A stretch of 64,000 bases of DNA from Rhynchopus sp. YZ270_cl-10 (taxonomy: Eukaryota > Euglenozoa > Diplonemea > Diplonemida > Diplonemidae). The stretch covers positions 744,001-808,000 of the forward strand of contig OZ037840.1 of NCBI GenBank assembly GCA_964035575.1, in the 5' to 3' direction. Positions within the stretch are counted from its first letter, which is position 1. Each line of letters opens with the position of its first letter. The notes below the pieces were generated by a model. That model was not told the origin of the DNA. It ran no database searches and saw only the letters and a list, made by a program, of their open reading frames with translations. The translations under genes were made by a program, and so were the position numbers. Shown here one piece after another: positions 1 to 10,832 of this stretch.

Positions 1-398
1 GTGCAGGACGTGTGTTTGGCTGTGACGTGCTGTGCAACCGCATCTGCTTCAGCGATGCTGAGTGTGAACACCAACTGCGTCTGATTCCCTGCAGGGTGGA
101 AGTGACACAGGGCTGCGAGACTGAGGTTGTGGCTGAGCTGGTGGTATCAGACGACAAGCTTGCTGTTGGCGCCAACGAGGACAACGAGTGGATGTACGTT
201 GTTGCAGGCAACAGGCGTTGGGATGCTTACAACACAGCTGTGCGCATGTATCTACTGGGGTCTGCGACGGCAGATGATGTGAGTGCTCAGGCAACAGAGG
301 GCGACCGCATCAGCACCCCAGTGACCGTAGTGGCGGGTGCAATACGCGTGTTGAACTTACCTGTGTACGATAGTCTGGCAAAGCAGTGCACACAATAA
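1..398 (+). CDS. C-terminal exon of an unrecognised protein (5' partial)
   Basis: The reading frame is open from the window edge to TAA at 396-398 and has no ATG near its start, so the gene begins upstream. The first bases (GTGCAG then GACGTG) look like an intron 3' end with AG at 5-6. About 128 residues are visible. They include Cys residues near the beginning (GCDVLCNRICF) and a hydrophilic, probably globular remainder. I recognise no family. Codon choice (G/C at third positions) resembles the confirmed genes downstream. Function is unknown; that it is a real coding exon rests on length, composition and strand agreement with its neighbours. Confidence 0.55.
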   Translation, partial: AGRVFGCDVLCNRICFSDAECEHQLRLIPCRVEVTQGCETEVVAELVVSDDKLAVGANEDNEWMYVVAGNRRWDAYNTAVRMYLLGSATADDVSAQATEGDRISTPVTVVAGAIRVLNLPVYDSLAKQCTQ

Positions 399-920
399 TT
401 CACGTTGGTACCTCAGGTCGTGCCATCCACGACATTTTTGTGTACATATGTGATCTGGAGTAGGGAAGCGTTCAACACGTTAACCTCTTCCCTCGCTATT
501 GAGGTGGACGTGTGAGGCGAAGCTTTCATATTACCCTCCCCACACCCTTTTTTTTCTTCCCCTTTTTGTCCCAACACGACCCATTTTCGAGCTTTCTGTC
601 ATTGTGCCAGATGCAGGCCTCCTTCCGCAGGTATGCAACTGCATGACAGGCAGCGTCTGCAATGAAACATCTTTCCAGATGTACATGCATTTAGGACTGC
701 ATGGTTGTCACCCGGTGCACCGGTCATGTAAGGTGCATTTTCATGAGAGAGCTTTGTGTAATTTATTTTTGTATGTCAAGCCCGTACGGCAGCTAGTTAC
801 GCAACCCGCAGACCACGTATGGCTAAGCCTACTTCTATCTTCCTTCTGTGTTGCATTAACGTGTTTACTGAGAAGGGAGTGCAAACCCCTCGGGGAAATC
901 TTGTCTATAACTAATGGTTT
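399..920. other. Intergenic spacer with a dispersed-repeat fragment
   Basis: I see no convincing coding region. Bases 691-785 hold a diverged copy of the dispersed repeat that recurs at 27523, 39571 and 61221. It shows the blocks 'ggactgcatggttg', a GGTGCA step and 'gagagagctttgtg'. Confidence 0.5.
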
Positions 921-1320
921 TAGGCTAGTTGACGCCACGGGTCGGTTTAGGAAATTTGTCCAATTTTTCTGGAAAATCGTGTCCCATACCCCCCCATACC
1001 GCCCTCAAATGCCCCCAAACCCTCCAAAACCCTCGCGAACCCTCGCATACCCTACCATACCCAACCATACCCTGCCGTACCCTCCCATACCGCACGTTTG
1101 CCTTTTTTTTGGGATAATCATGTCCCATACCGTGCCATGCCCTGCCATACCATGCCAAACCCTGCCATACCGTGCCATACCGTGCCAAACCGTGCCATAC
1201 CCTGCCATACCTGTGCCAAACCGTGCCATACCCTGCCATACCGTGCCAAACCCTGCCATACCGTGCCAAACCCTGCCATACCGTGCCATACCCTGCCATA
1301 CCCTCCCGGTACTGGGTACT

Positions 1321-2102
1321 GGCTAATGGCTAATGGCTAATGGCTAATGGCTAATGGCTAATGGCTAATGGCTAATGGCTAATGGCTAATGGCTAATGGC
1401 TAATGGCTAATGGCTAATGGCTAATGGCTAATGGCTAATGGCTAATGGCTAATGGCTAATGGCTAATGGCTAATGGCTAATGGCTAATGGCTAATGGCTA
1501 ATGGCTAATGGCTAATGGCTAATGGCTAATGGCTAATGGCTAATGGCTAATGGCTAATGGCTAATGGCTAATGGCTAATGGCTAATGGCTAATGGCTAAT
1601 GGCTAATGGCTAATGGCTAATAACCCTGCCATACCATGCCATACCCTCCCGGTACTGGGTACTGGGTACTGGGTACTGGGTACTGGGTACTGGGTACTGG
1701 GTACTGGGTACTGGGTACTGGGTACTGGGTACTGGGTACTGGGTACTGGGTACTGGGTACTGGGTACTGGGTACTGGGTACTGGGTACTGGGTACTGGGT
1801 ACTGGGTACTGGGTACTGGGTACTGGGTACTGGGTACTGGGTACTGGGTACTGGGTACTGGGTACTGGGTACTGGGTACTGGGTACTGGGTACTGGGTAC
1901 TGGGTACTGGGTACTGGGTACTGGGTACTGGGTACTGGGTACTGGGTACTGGGTACTGGGTACTGGGTACTGGGTACTGGGTACTGGGTACTGGGTACTG
2001 GGTACTGGGTACTGGGTACTGGGTACTGGGTACTGGGTACTGGGTACTGGGTACTGGGTACTGGGTACTGGGTACTGGGTACTGGGCACTGGGTACTGGG
2101 TA
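1321..2102. repeat. Composite minisatellite block 1
   Basis: About 43 copies of GGCTAAT (1321-1622) are followed by a 28-base spacer containing CCATACCATGCCATACCC. Then come about 64 copies of GGGTACT (1651-2102). The GGGTACT array ends with one variant unit, GGGCACT, before switching back to GGCTAAT. Confidence 0.9.
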
Positions 2103-3411
2103 ATGGCTAATGGCTAATGGCTAATGGCTAATGGCTAATGGCTAATGGCTAATGGCTAATGGCTAATGGCTAATGGCTAATGGCTAATGGCTAATGGCTA
2201 ATGGCTAATGGCTAATGGCTAATGGCTAATGGCTAATGGCTAATGGCTAATGGCTAATGGCTAATGGCTAATGGCTAATGGCTAATGGCTAATGGCTAAT
2301 GGCTAATGGCTAATGGCTAATGGCTAATGGCTAATGGCTAATGGCTAATGGCTAATGGCTAATGGCTAATGGCTAATGGCTAATGGCTAATGGCTAATGG
2401 CTAATGGCTAATGGCTAATGGCTAATGGCTAATGGCTAATGGCTAATGGCTAATGGCTAATGGCTAATGGCTAATGGCTAATGGCTAATGGCTAATGGCT
2501 AATGGCTAATGGCTAATGGCTAATGGCTAATGGCTAATGGCTAATGGCTAATGGCTAATGGCTAATGGCTAATGGCTAATGGCTAATGGCTAATAACCCT
2601 GCCATACCATGCCATACCCTCCCGGTACTGGGTACTGGGTACTGGGTACTGGGTACTGGGTACTGGGTACTGGGTACTGGGTACTGGGTACTGGGTACTG
2701 GGTACTGGGTACTGGGTACTGGGTACTGGGTACTGGGTACTGGGTACTGGGTACTGGGTACTGGGTACTGGGTACTGGGTACTGGGTACTGGGTACTGGG
2801 TACTGGGTACTGGGTACTGGGTACTGGGTACTGGGTACTGGGTACTGGGTACTGGGTACTGGGTACTGGGTACTGGGTACTGGGTACTGGGTACTGGGTA
2901 CTGGGTACTGGGTACTGGGTACTGGGTACTGGGTACTGGGTACTGGGTACTGGGTACTGGGTACTGGGTACTGGGTACTGGGTACTGGGTACTGGGTACT
3001 GGGTACTGGGTACTGGGTACTGGGTACTGGGTACTGGGTACTGGGTACTGGGTACTGGGTACTGGGTACTGGGTACTGGGTACTGGGTACTGGGTACTGG
3101 GTACTGGGTACTGGGTACTGGGTACTGGGTACTGGGTACTGGGTACTGGGTACTGGGTACTGGGTACTGGGTACTGGGTACTGGGTACTGGGTACTGGGT
3201 ACTGGGTACTGGGTACTGGGTACTGGGTACTGGGTACTGGGTACTGGGTACTGGGTACTGGGTACTGGGTACTGGGTACTGGGTACTGGGTACTGGGTAC
3301 TGGGTACTGGGTACTGGGTACTGGGTACTGGGTACTGGGTACTGGGTACTGGGTACTGGGTACTGGGTACTGGGCACTGGGTACTGGGTAATGGCTAATG
3401 GCTAATGGCTA
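2103..3411. repeat. Composite minisatellite block 2 (higher-order duplicate)
   Basis: It has the same order as block 1: about 70 GGCTAAT units (2103-2594), the same spacer, about 109 GGGTACT units (2624-3390) with the same terminal GGGCACT variant, and then three more GGCTAAT units. The shared spacer and shared end variant show that the whole composite was duplicated. The arrays then changed length separately. Confidence 0.9.
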
Positions 3412-3754
3412 CCCGTGCCACACTGTGCCACACCCTGCCATACCGTGCCATACCCGTGACACACTGCGCCATACCCGTGCCAAACCGTGCCACACCCTGC
3501 CAAACCGTGCCATACCCTGCCACACCCGTGCCAAACCGTGCCATACCGTGCCATACCCTGCCAAACCGTGCCATACCCTGCCATACCCTGCCATACCCTG
3601 CTATACCGTGCCATACCCTGCCATACCCTGCCATACCATGCCAAACCCTGCCATACCCTGCCCTACCCTTACTAACCCTCTCAAACCCCCCCAAATCTGC
3701 CCAAATCCTCTCAAACCCTCCCAAACCCAAATGTCCGTGACGTCAACTAGCCTA

Positions 3755-4324
3755 CCGGTTTTTTATTTGATTTTTGTGAAACAATCTACTCGCGTTTCTT
3801 TTATCGAACAGATTTTATTCTCCGCCCCGTACCCAAAATGTAAACACCACTTTCAATCAGAAAAAAAAAATTTTTTTTTTCTCTCCTTTTTTCTTCCGTG
3901 GTTTTTGTGTGCTAATTGTTATCGAAAAGCTTTGCAAAGTGGTTCCATGCATATAGCCTACCTGGCACCTTGTGTGTCTCCCAAAAACCAAAAGTGTTGT
4001 GTGTGAAGTTTTGAAGGAAAAAATGAAAGTGTGCCTATTTCCCTCACACCTAGGTTTTCAAACACGAATACAACACACAATACAACTGAGCTTTTTTAAG
4101 GTACGCTGTCAGGGCTTTGTATTTCAACTCTACTTTTTTTTAAATGTGTCCTTTGTCTCAACATTCTAAACACTCACTCCCCCCAGCGTGGGAGACTACC
4201 AAAGATCGAACCACCCCTCACCTCCTCCTCCTCCCCCTCTTCCTTCTGTTCTGATCACATCCATCCAAAAAATTTCCTTAATTTCACAATCTACAGGTGG
4301 TGTGTAAGGGGGTGCAGGGAAACC
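3755..4324. promoter_or_regulatory. Intergenic spacer with probable spliced-leader acceptor of the first cyclase gene
   Basis: A truncated dispersed-repeat copy lies at 4099-4140 ('ggtacgctgtcagggctttg'). A pyrimidine-rich stretch (about 4195-4290) precedes AG at 4295-4296, 28 bases before the cyclase ATG. A second AG sits at 4316-4317. No gene is seen. Confidence 0.45.
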
Positions 4325-6424
4325 ATGCGCTATCTCGAGAGCCTGCTCTCCCTGGATGGCACGCTTGGGAAGAAGGAGCAGTCGCAGCGCACGCTGTTCT
4401 TGCTTTTCAACGTTGCGTGTATGGTCTTCATCCTGATGTACATCGCGACTAATACGGAAGATGTCATTAATATTTTCTTGACCACTGTTGCGCAGTCAAT
4501 GTTGTTGGTCTCCTGCTCCATTGGCGTTCTGGTGATTCTGTGCAGGGTCAAGCTGACCACCACGATTGTAGTTGCCAATGCCTATACGTTAGCTGCATGC
4601 CTTTTTATTAGTGACCTTCTGATGCGTGTCTTCAGTGGCGCGCTGTGGGCACCTCTTGTGCTGTCGGTTGACTTTATGCTTGTGATGCAGGTGCCGTCGA
4701 GGTACAGTGTTGGGCTTGTGGTCTTCACAATATGCTGGTTAATTATGATGGCGGTGGAGCAGCGGTTCAGGTTTGGATTGTTTGACCTTCCTGGGCTACC
4801 ACCACAAGGCGGGCCGCATGGAAGAGAGGCGAACCTGAATCGCGTAGACTGCGAGAAGTTGCCCTGCGCCACTGACCCCTCGATACAAGTCATCGAAGCT
4901 ACCGCAGTCTTCTTCATAGACTTCCTCGCAACGAGAGGGTTTGCGCGTGATATTCTCAAGGAGCAGGCAACAATGCAGAGGACGATTAACGTGGTGCAGG
5001 AGATTGCGAGTCTGCTTGCCAAGTACGATGTGGAGGGTGTGGCGGAGATGCTGAAGGTGCAAAGGGACGAGCTCCCAGAGGAGATGCACGCAACACTGCA
5101 GAGGATGGAGGAGAACCTGCGGAAGTACCGTCCCTACCTCCCTGCAGCGCTGTTTGAGGAGGAGGGTGGTGCGCCAAGCGCGTCTGTGCCGCCACCTGTG
5201 CTTGTGAACGACGTGGGAACGATTGTCTTTACAGACATCCGTTCGTCGACGTCGATCTGGGAGTGTGCGCCAGAAGGGATGTGTGCTGCGCTGAAGATCC
5301 ACAACGCTGTGCTGCGTGAGGTGATGCAGGTGTTTGGTGGGTACGAAGTGAAGACAATCGGCGACGCCTTCATGGTTGCCTTCGCAACAACAGCTGACGG
5401 TGTGCACTTTGGCCTGAAGGTGCAGGAACGTCTTCGTGAAGCAAACTGGCCTGCGTCGCTGCTTGAGGAGGCACCGATCTGTGCTGAACAGGGACCACTT
5501 TGGGGTGGACTGACTGTGCGCATTGGTGTCAACACCGGCCCTGTGACTGTGGAGCAGAACACACTGACGGGACGGACAGACTACTTCGGACACACTGTGA
5601 ACGTTGCGTCACGTCTTGAGAGCACATGCACACCAGGAGCTGTGGCTGTGCCTTGTGACCTGTGGACTTCTGCCTGTGGGTCGTGCACTGCTGTTGCTGG
5701 TGAGGCAGAGTCACTTAGCCTGAAGGGTGTGACCGAGATGATGTTTGTGCGTTGCTTGTGGCCTGTTTCCCTTGCAGGGCGAGCGCGCCAACCTTTGATC
5801 GATGTGGATATGTCTAAACTATCTAGTAGCGTGTCGGCAGTGATGTCATCACTCGATGGAAGCTCATCACGTGGCTCAGAAGGATCACACATGTTCGGAC
5901 CACACCTGGGTCGTCAGGTGACCGGCACTGTCGGTGTTGTGGACATTGAAGTGGGTGACGAATCTGCCCTGAAAGCACTGCACACAATGAACGCAGGACT
6001 TGCAACACTCACAATTGCACTGGACCAGAGCGGTGGGAGCCTGGTGACACTGCTTGGGAGCTGTGTGTGCGTTGGGTGGAACGTGACCCGTTCGGCACCT
6101 GCACACATGGAGAACGCAGTGCGGTTTGCACAACGGATGATGGCGAAGACTGCGTACTTCAAGGGTGCTGGCGTTGTGAGTGGTCCTGTGCAGCACGGGG
6201 ACATTGGCAGCCACAAACAACGCTTTGTGACAGTGTTGGGGCGCATTGTGCGACGGAGCTGGACGCTGTGTGAAGAAGCTGTGCGTGAGGGGGGCACATG
6301 CCTTTACGAACCCGACAGCACAGCACTGCCGTCTGCACTTGGACACTCTCTCGCGCAACACAAGGGTGGTGGCTACAGAGTGGTTTGCGACAGCAAGTGC
6401 AGGGTGGACTTGGCTCAGGTATGA
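4325..6424 (+). CDS. Membrane-bound class III adenylate cyclase, tandem cyclase domains (paralog 1)
   Basis: This 699-residue single-exon gene encodes an enzyme expected to convert ATP to cAMP at a membrane. Residues about 20-150 hold five or six hydrophobic segments. A helical linker (about 205-285, ending near YRPYLP) leads to the catalytic domain. There the metal-binding Asp residues are D304 (FTDIRSSTSIW) and D347 (KTIGDAF). The transition-state pair is N426/R430 (VNVASR). K342 and the Asp of DYFG fit ATP rather than GTP selectivity. A second, degenerate cyclase-like domain spans about 540-690 (start TVGVVDIEV). The ATG follows a pyrimidine tract and AG at 4296. A close paralog lies at 51570. 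Family identity is sure; activity of the second domain is doubtful. Confidence 0.93.
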   Translation: MRYLESLLSLDGTLGKKEQSQRTLFLLFNVACMVFILMYIATNTEDVINIFLTTVAQSMLLVSCSIGVLVILCRVKLTTTIVVANAYTLAACLFISDLLMRVFSGALWAPLVLSVDFMLVMQVPSRYSVGLVVFTICWLIMMAVEQRFRFGLFDLPGLPPQGGPHGREANLNRVDCEKLPCATDPSIQVIEATAVFFIDFLATRGFARDILKEQATMQRTINVVQEIASLLAKYDVEGVAEMLKVQRDELPEEMHATLQRMEENLRKYRPYLPAALFEEEGGAPSASVPPPVLVNDVGTIVFTDIRSSTSIWECAPEGMCAALKIHNAVLREVMQVFGGYEVKTIGDAFMVAFATTADGVHFGLKVQERLREANWPASLLEEAPICAEQGPLWGGLTVRIGVNTGPVTVEQNTLTGRTDYFGHTVNVASRLESTCTPGAVAVPCDLWTSACGSCTAVAGEAESLSLKGVTEMMFVRCLWPVSLAGRARQPLIDVDMSKLSSSVSAVMSSLDGSSSRGSEGSHMFGPHLGRQVTGTVGVVDIEVGDESALKALHTMNAGLATLTIALDQSGGSLVTLLGSCVCVGWNVTRSAPAHMENAVRFAQRMMAKTAYFKGAGVVSGPVQHGDIGSHKQRFVTVLGRIVRRSWTLCEEAVREGGTCLYEPDSTALPSALGHSLAQHKGGGYRVVCDSKCRVDLAQV

Positions 6425-6523
6425 GCCCCTGCACGACACCACCACTGATGCTACTATGCTCCCATCAGTGGCGACCACTTCCCAACTTCTGTTGGAGAAA
6501 CGTATCCCAACCAGTTTCCCCCC

Positions 6524-6757
6524 CCCCCCTAGGCATACACTCGATGCGAGTCGCATGCGAGAATCATTCTCGCATTCTCGCACACCATTCTCGCACCATT
6601 CTCGCATGCGAGAATCATTCTCGCACACGTAGAAGGATTTTGGTCGTGCGAGAGTGAGCGAGAATGAGCGAGAATTGTGCGAGAATTTTTCGTCAGACCA
6701 GAATTGTGCGAGAATGCGAGAATGCGACTCGCATCGAGTGTATGCCTAGGGGGGTCC
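6524..6757. mobile_element. Foldback (inverted-repeat) element
   Basis: The ends CCCCCCTAGGCATACACTCG and its complement form arms of at least 33 bp, continuing through 'atgcgagtcgcat'. The interior is made of short direct and inverted copies of the octamer GCGAGAAT (ATTCTCGC on the other strand), so most of the 234 bases can fold on themselves. No coding capacity and no obvious target duplication. Confidence 0.75.
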
Positions 6758-6779
6758 ACGTAGAAGGAATTCCTTAAGG

Positions 6780-7765
6780 ATTTGCTGTCCCAAACCCATT
6801 TTTTTGAAATTTAGGTGAAGAAACCCACTAAAAAGGTCGTACCTGGCCGCAAATCGCCCTGGGGATCACGAAAATATCCCATTAAACCACCTGACAACCT
6901 CTACAGAGACTTTCCTGGTTTAAAAAAAATCGATTTTTTGTGAAAAATCTCCAAAAATGGCGTCACCAGATCGTCACCAAGATGGCCAAAATGCAACACT
7001 TACCAAAAAAATTTTCTAGTCAGACAAAATTCCTTCTAAACACCCGAAAAACACCTCGGTCCACATCCGGTGGGGTCCCAGGGTGGAAATATATGGTTTT
7101 TACAGCTTTTAGGGCTCCTGTGGGGGCCCCAGATGCATTTTGCAGTGGGTGTGTGTGCCCCAAACGCTTAAAAGTACCCTTTTTATAGTCACTTTTTTGA
7201 CTTTTTTTGTACCTGAAAACCCCCAAAAAAGTGCCAAGGTAGTCGGAATGGTGTCCAAACACCCAGGAAAATGTCCCCCAGACCCCATATAGGGTGAAAA
7301 ATAGCATTTTGGGCACTTGGGAGGGTTTTATAGGCCATGCAACACTTATGCAACACTTAAGCAACGGCTATGCAACGCCTAGCAGAAGACCACTTATTTA
7401 CCAAAAAAAAATAATACCAATTCATTCAAAACACCAAAAAACCACCTCAGTCCACCTCCAATGAGGTCCCGAGGTGGAAATGTGTGGATTTTGCAGCTTT
7501 TTGGGGTCCCTAGGGGGTTTTTGAGGGCGTTTTTGTGTCTGCAACACTTAAAATAACGGTATTTCCCCCCATCCTTTTGACGTATTTCGCACCCAAAATA
7601 AAAACCCTAAAAGGCGTGTTCAGGCAGTCGCAGAAGTGTCTAAATCCCTCTGAACTGCCTGACAGACCTCCCGAGCTGTGGAAAATCGTACTTGCAACAC
7701 TTGCTAGGGCTTTTTGGTCCCTGAAAATGACAACGTACCCTTTGCCTAAGTGCAGTAAAGCCTTC
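6780..7765. repeat. Imperfect tandem repeat of about 400 bp
   Basis: Two diverged units (about 6985-7370 and 7385-7760) share blocks in the same order: 'ttaccaaaaaaa', 'cacctcrgtccacctcc', 'ggtccc.aggtggaaat', 'acagctttt.gggg', 'gcaacactt'. Bases 6830-6960 look like the tail of a third unit ('ccacctgacaacctc', compare 'gaactgcctgacagacctc'). No coding signal is seen. Confidence 0.5.
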
Positions 7766-8413
7766 CTTGCCTCCTCCTATGACCAATGATTCTTGCGAAT
7801 CCGTTGTCGGTGTCCTTGACCAAGTTGCAAGCCACCACGGAAGGAGCCAGCACCCCGACAACACCGACTCACTGTCGCTGGAACCTAGACATCCTCTACA
7901 GTCTAGGTTGGGTTCCGTCTTTCTCAAGGGAAGAACTTGCCGCAGGATACACCAAGCGCACCACAAAGGCAGGTCCATGCAAAGCACCCAGAAGTAGCAA
8001 CTTGAAAAGTACAACACTAAAGTTCTTCATCTTTTCACAAAGACAGAGTTGCAGGAATTTGCGGCAGATTGTGCACCCCTTGACGATGAAGACACCGGTC
8101 AGATGAATAAGGAGCCTCTGGTAGCTATGCTGTCTCAGTGAGCAGTACAGGGATTCTATAGGCATATTAGGGGGTATAATTCCATGGAAAAAGGCGGAAA
8201 AAGCGGAAAAAAACACCAAAAAATCAGAAAAAAGTACGAAATAGTGCTCAAAAGTGTGTTTTTCGTGGTTTTGGGTGATTTTTTGGGGGTTTGGGGGTGT
8301 TTTGGGGTGTTTTTTCGGGTTTTTCGCGGGTTTTTACAAAAAAAAGTGGTTTGGGACAGCAAAAACGGCCGGACGGACCCCCCTATCCCCCCCCCCCTCA
8401 CTAACACATATCA
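7766..8413. other. Spacer with a short SAP-like coding remnant and low-complexity DNA
   Basis: A 47-codon open segment at 7998-8141 (+) reads LHLFTKTELQEFAADC ... NKEPLVAML and ends in TGA. The pattern resembles a SAP helix-loop-helix, but it has no start codon and no clear splice sites, so I treat it as a possible remnant. Bases 8180-8345 are A/G-rich then G/T-rich low-complexity DNA. A C-run at 8387-8397 with AG at 8413-8414 could be the spliced-leader acceptor of the next gene. Confidence 0.3.
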
Positions 8414-8571
8414 GGCAAACCACCGCCACTTCTTTCCCAACGCAACCACCTCCCTTTGACCACCTCTCCGCTACCACACCCACAAGCACCCACCAACCCC
8501 CCCGCAGCACCTCCCACATCTCCTCCCAATCCCCACTTTTGGTTCACTACACAAACACCCCTGCACCTGCA

Positions 8572-9567
8572 ATGGCTGAAAGACGTCCCCGCTCTGGAAG
8601 CAGGGATGCAACGAAGGAACGGAGTGGCAGTCGCGGCCCGCCTGCTAGGGGCTCTAGCCGTGGACCACCACAAGCAGCGTCGTCGACATCCTCCGCACAG
8701 GGACGCAGTTCAAGCAGGGGACCAGCCCCAAGAGAGGCTCAGCCCGGCACCACATCCTCCACCGCCTCCAACCCTCGCAGACTGAAGCTCCTCCTGGAGG
8801 ACCTTTTCAGCGATGAGTGCTTCCCGTACGACCGACCCCTTCTGCTGGAAACCGAGGACCGCTTCGCCCCGTTTGCTTATCTTGCACGCAGGCTGTCCTG
8901 TACTGAGGAAGACCTGCACGGTGCGTGGAACCACCCCGGAGTGGAGGGAGCAGACTTCTTTGAGTTGAACCCAGACAAAACCCGTTTAAGACGTGTTCCG
9001 AAACTTCCAAAAGAGCTTCGTGAGGCCGCAAAACGCACGATTTTGGACGACGAATACCAGAAACCTGCGAAACAAATATCAGACAGAGGAGCAAACGACG
9101 AAACGCGACAGACTCAGATCTGCAGGCAGGTGGACTACTATTTTGGGGCAGACAACTTGCCCTATGACCTGCGAACGTTACGGGAACTGGATAAAAACGG
9201 GTCGTTTCCTTTTGCCTACGTTGTCAGCGCACCTGCCTTGGTGCGTATGGAAGCCACTGAGGATGAGGTCTACAACGCGATCCTCCTAAGCCAGGCGCTC
9301 AAGGTAGTGTCTCACGACGTCGAAGCCGGCAACAACTCCACCTACGACGGGGCACGTGTCAAACTCCGCAAAATCCTTTCAAAAGAATATCAACCCATTG
9401 TCCAAAGAACCCTCGAAAGAGGAAAATCCGACCCCACACTCGGTGTACACAAAGCAAAAGCAATGGAGCGCGAATACGAAGCAACAAAGCGGCGGACATC
9501 GAAAGGGACGGACTCAGGGAAGCGGCACGGTGACAGAAAACGGGAGAAAGTCGGGAAGGAGTGGTAA
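8572..9567 (+). CDS. Protein with two tandem La motifs
   Basis: Single exon, 331 residues, probably an RNA-binding La-related protein. Residues 1-66 are a low-complexity Arg/Ser/Gly/Pro tail with SRG repeats. Residues about 183-255 form a clear La-motif winged helix: ICRQVDYYFGADNLPYD, then SFPFAYVVS and an Ile/Leu-rich helix. Residues about 70-130 look like a second, diverged La motif: LKLLLEDLFSDECFPYD, then APFAYLARRL. Residues 290-331 are Lys/Arg-rich. No RRM is visible, although known La proteins usually pair the motif with one. The ATG was chosen because the upstream frame crosses low-complexity DNA. Two La motifs in one chain is unusual. Confidence 0.8.
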   Translation: MAERRPRSGSRDATKERSGSRGPPARGSSRGPPQAASSTSSAQGRSSSRGPAPREAQPGTTSSTASNPRRLKLLLEDLFSDECFPYDRPLLLETEDRFAPFAYLARRLSCTEEDLHGAWNHPGVEGADFFELNPDKTRLRRVPKLPKELREAAKRTILDDEYQKPAKQISDRGANDETRQTQICRQVDYYFGADNLPYDLRTLRELDKNGSFPFAYVVSAPALVRMEATEDEVYNAILLSQALKVVSHDVEAGNNSTYDGARVKLRKILSKEYQPIVQRTLERGKSDPTLGVHKAKAMEREYEATKRRTSKGTDSGKRHGDRKREKVGKEW

Positions 9568-10832
9568 TAGAATAGCGAGAATTCAATCCAAAAAAAGAGT
9601 ACCCTAGACTCTGTTGGGGCATTTGAAAACAGCCACCTCTTTGACAATGCTTTCAATATTATAAGTACAACACAAAACAGTGAACTACGCCCCTTAGTGG
9701 TTCTAGTTTTGATTTTCTCGTGAGCACCTTCTTTTCACGTTCTTTTACGAACTGTGCTTAAAAATTGAGCCACAGTTTATTCTCAGACTGAATAGTCGGG
9801 GTGGGGGTTCAGCGGGGGGGTTTTTTTTAGGTACACTGTCACGAGAGGGCTTTGTATTTCAAACCTTTTTTTTTTGTCGGTGACTAAGCACTGGGCAAGC
9901 TTGGGCGATGAACCCATTAAGACCCACAGGGCGAGCCGGGATATATACCCGAGCCGACCCTGCCCCCAACCCCCAACCCCCTGCCGAGCCGAGCCGAGCC
10001 GAGCGAGTGTGCCGAGCCGAGCCGAGCAGAAAAGACTTGATCGACCAGAGTTACAAAGTTTCTTCATAAAAAAAGCTAAAAAAATGGTTGAAGATTAAAA
10101 TCTACTAACAACCTGCAAACCACCTGTGTCACTATTATGCTGACTATCGACCCACGTGGCGAGTCAGTAGTGGCGTTATATTTGACCTTTTTTTAACAAA
10201 GTACCCTGCTATATGCAGAGTAACTGCCTTGGATGAGGTGAGCTACGATCATCCGAAAATATAAAACAAGTTTTTTTTGAACATGATCCACTTTTATTTT
10301 TGCAATTTTGATTTTTTCATTCTTTTACAATGTAGGTTTCGAAAACTGTCTGGGCCTTGAGCGACAGCGGAACACTAACTACAAGTCCACAGAGGGTCAT
10401 GCACTGATGAAGTCCACCTCTGTTTACAACTAATGTATGCGTTTAGGACTGAAACATGGACTTGTGGTACAGATGTACCACCCTACAAAAACTTTTGAAT
10501 ATGCATATTTACAAAAAAACAAAAACAAAACAAAAAGGATCCAAAAATACAACAAAAAAGATTGATGAATAACCAATGTTCAAAACATTAAGTAATCTAA
10601 TCAGACTAAGCACTGTGGGGCTTTGGATGATCTCATGAAGCTTTGATTGTGTAGTTTATTGTGTTGCATTTCTCAGGGTGGGGACAACTGGCACTGCCAT
10701 TTAGGGGGGAGGGGGGGTGACCAACTTTGGGGTGGAGTGATGAAGTAAGACGAAAAAAATCACAACCTTTTTTATTGCCCCTTCTCATCTTCATCCTTTC
10801 CAATAAAAAATCTAGGAAAAGACATCGCCAAT
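9568..10832. other. Intergenic spacer with dispersed repeats and a GAGCC microsatellite
   Basis: A dispersed-repeat copy lies at 9830-9866 ('ggtacactgtcacgagaggg', then CTTTGTATTTCAA). Imperfect (GAGCC)n runs at about 9983-10025. A relative of the second dispersed subfamily lies near 10597-10640 ('ctaatcagactaagcac'). A pyrimidine tract with AG at 10814-10815, 18 bases before the next ATG, fits a spliced-leader acceptor. No gene is seen. Confidence 0.5.

Larger units (their letters stand above)
921..3754. mobile_element. TIR-bounded element filled with heptamer minisatellites
   Basis: The block is bounded by 20-bp inverted repeats, 921-940 (TAGGCTAGTTGACGCCACGG) and 3735-3754, with one mismatch. 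From outside in, both sides carry degenerate arrays of about 10 bp of the CCATACCSTG type (about 985-1310 and 3414-3728). Inside are two heptamer families, GGCTAAT and GGGTACT. No transposase frame is visible; long open frames here are by-products of 7-bp periodicity. I found no clean target-site duplication. It is probably a non-autonomous DNA element whose interior expanded as satellite. Confidence 0.65.

Noticed and set aside
1321-2594. Telomeric repeat tract
   Set aside because: The heptamer GGCTAAT is not TTAGGG-like, sits internally, and genes continue on both sides.
1610-3398. Long open frames encoding VPSTQYP or YWVLGTG repeats on both strands
   Set aside because: A 7-bp repeat without stop codons is open in several frames on both strands. 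There is no start context, no splice signal and no independent sign of coding.
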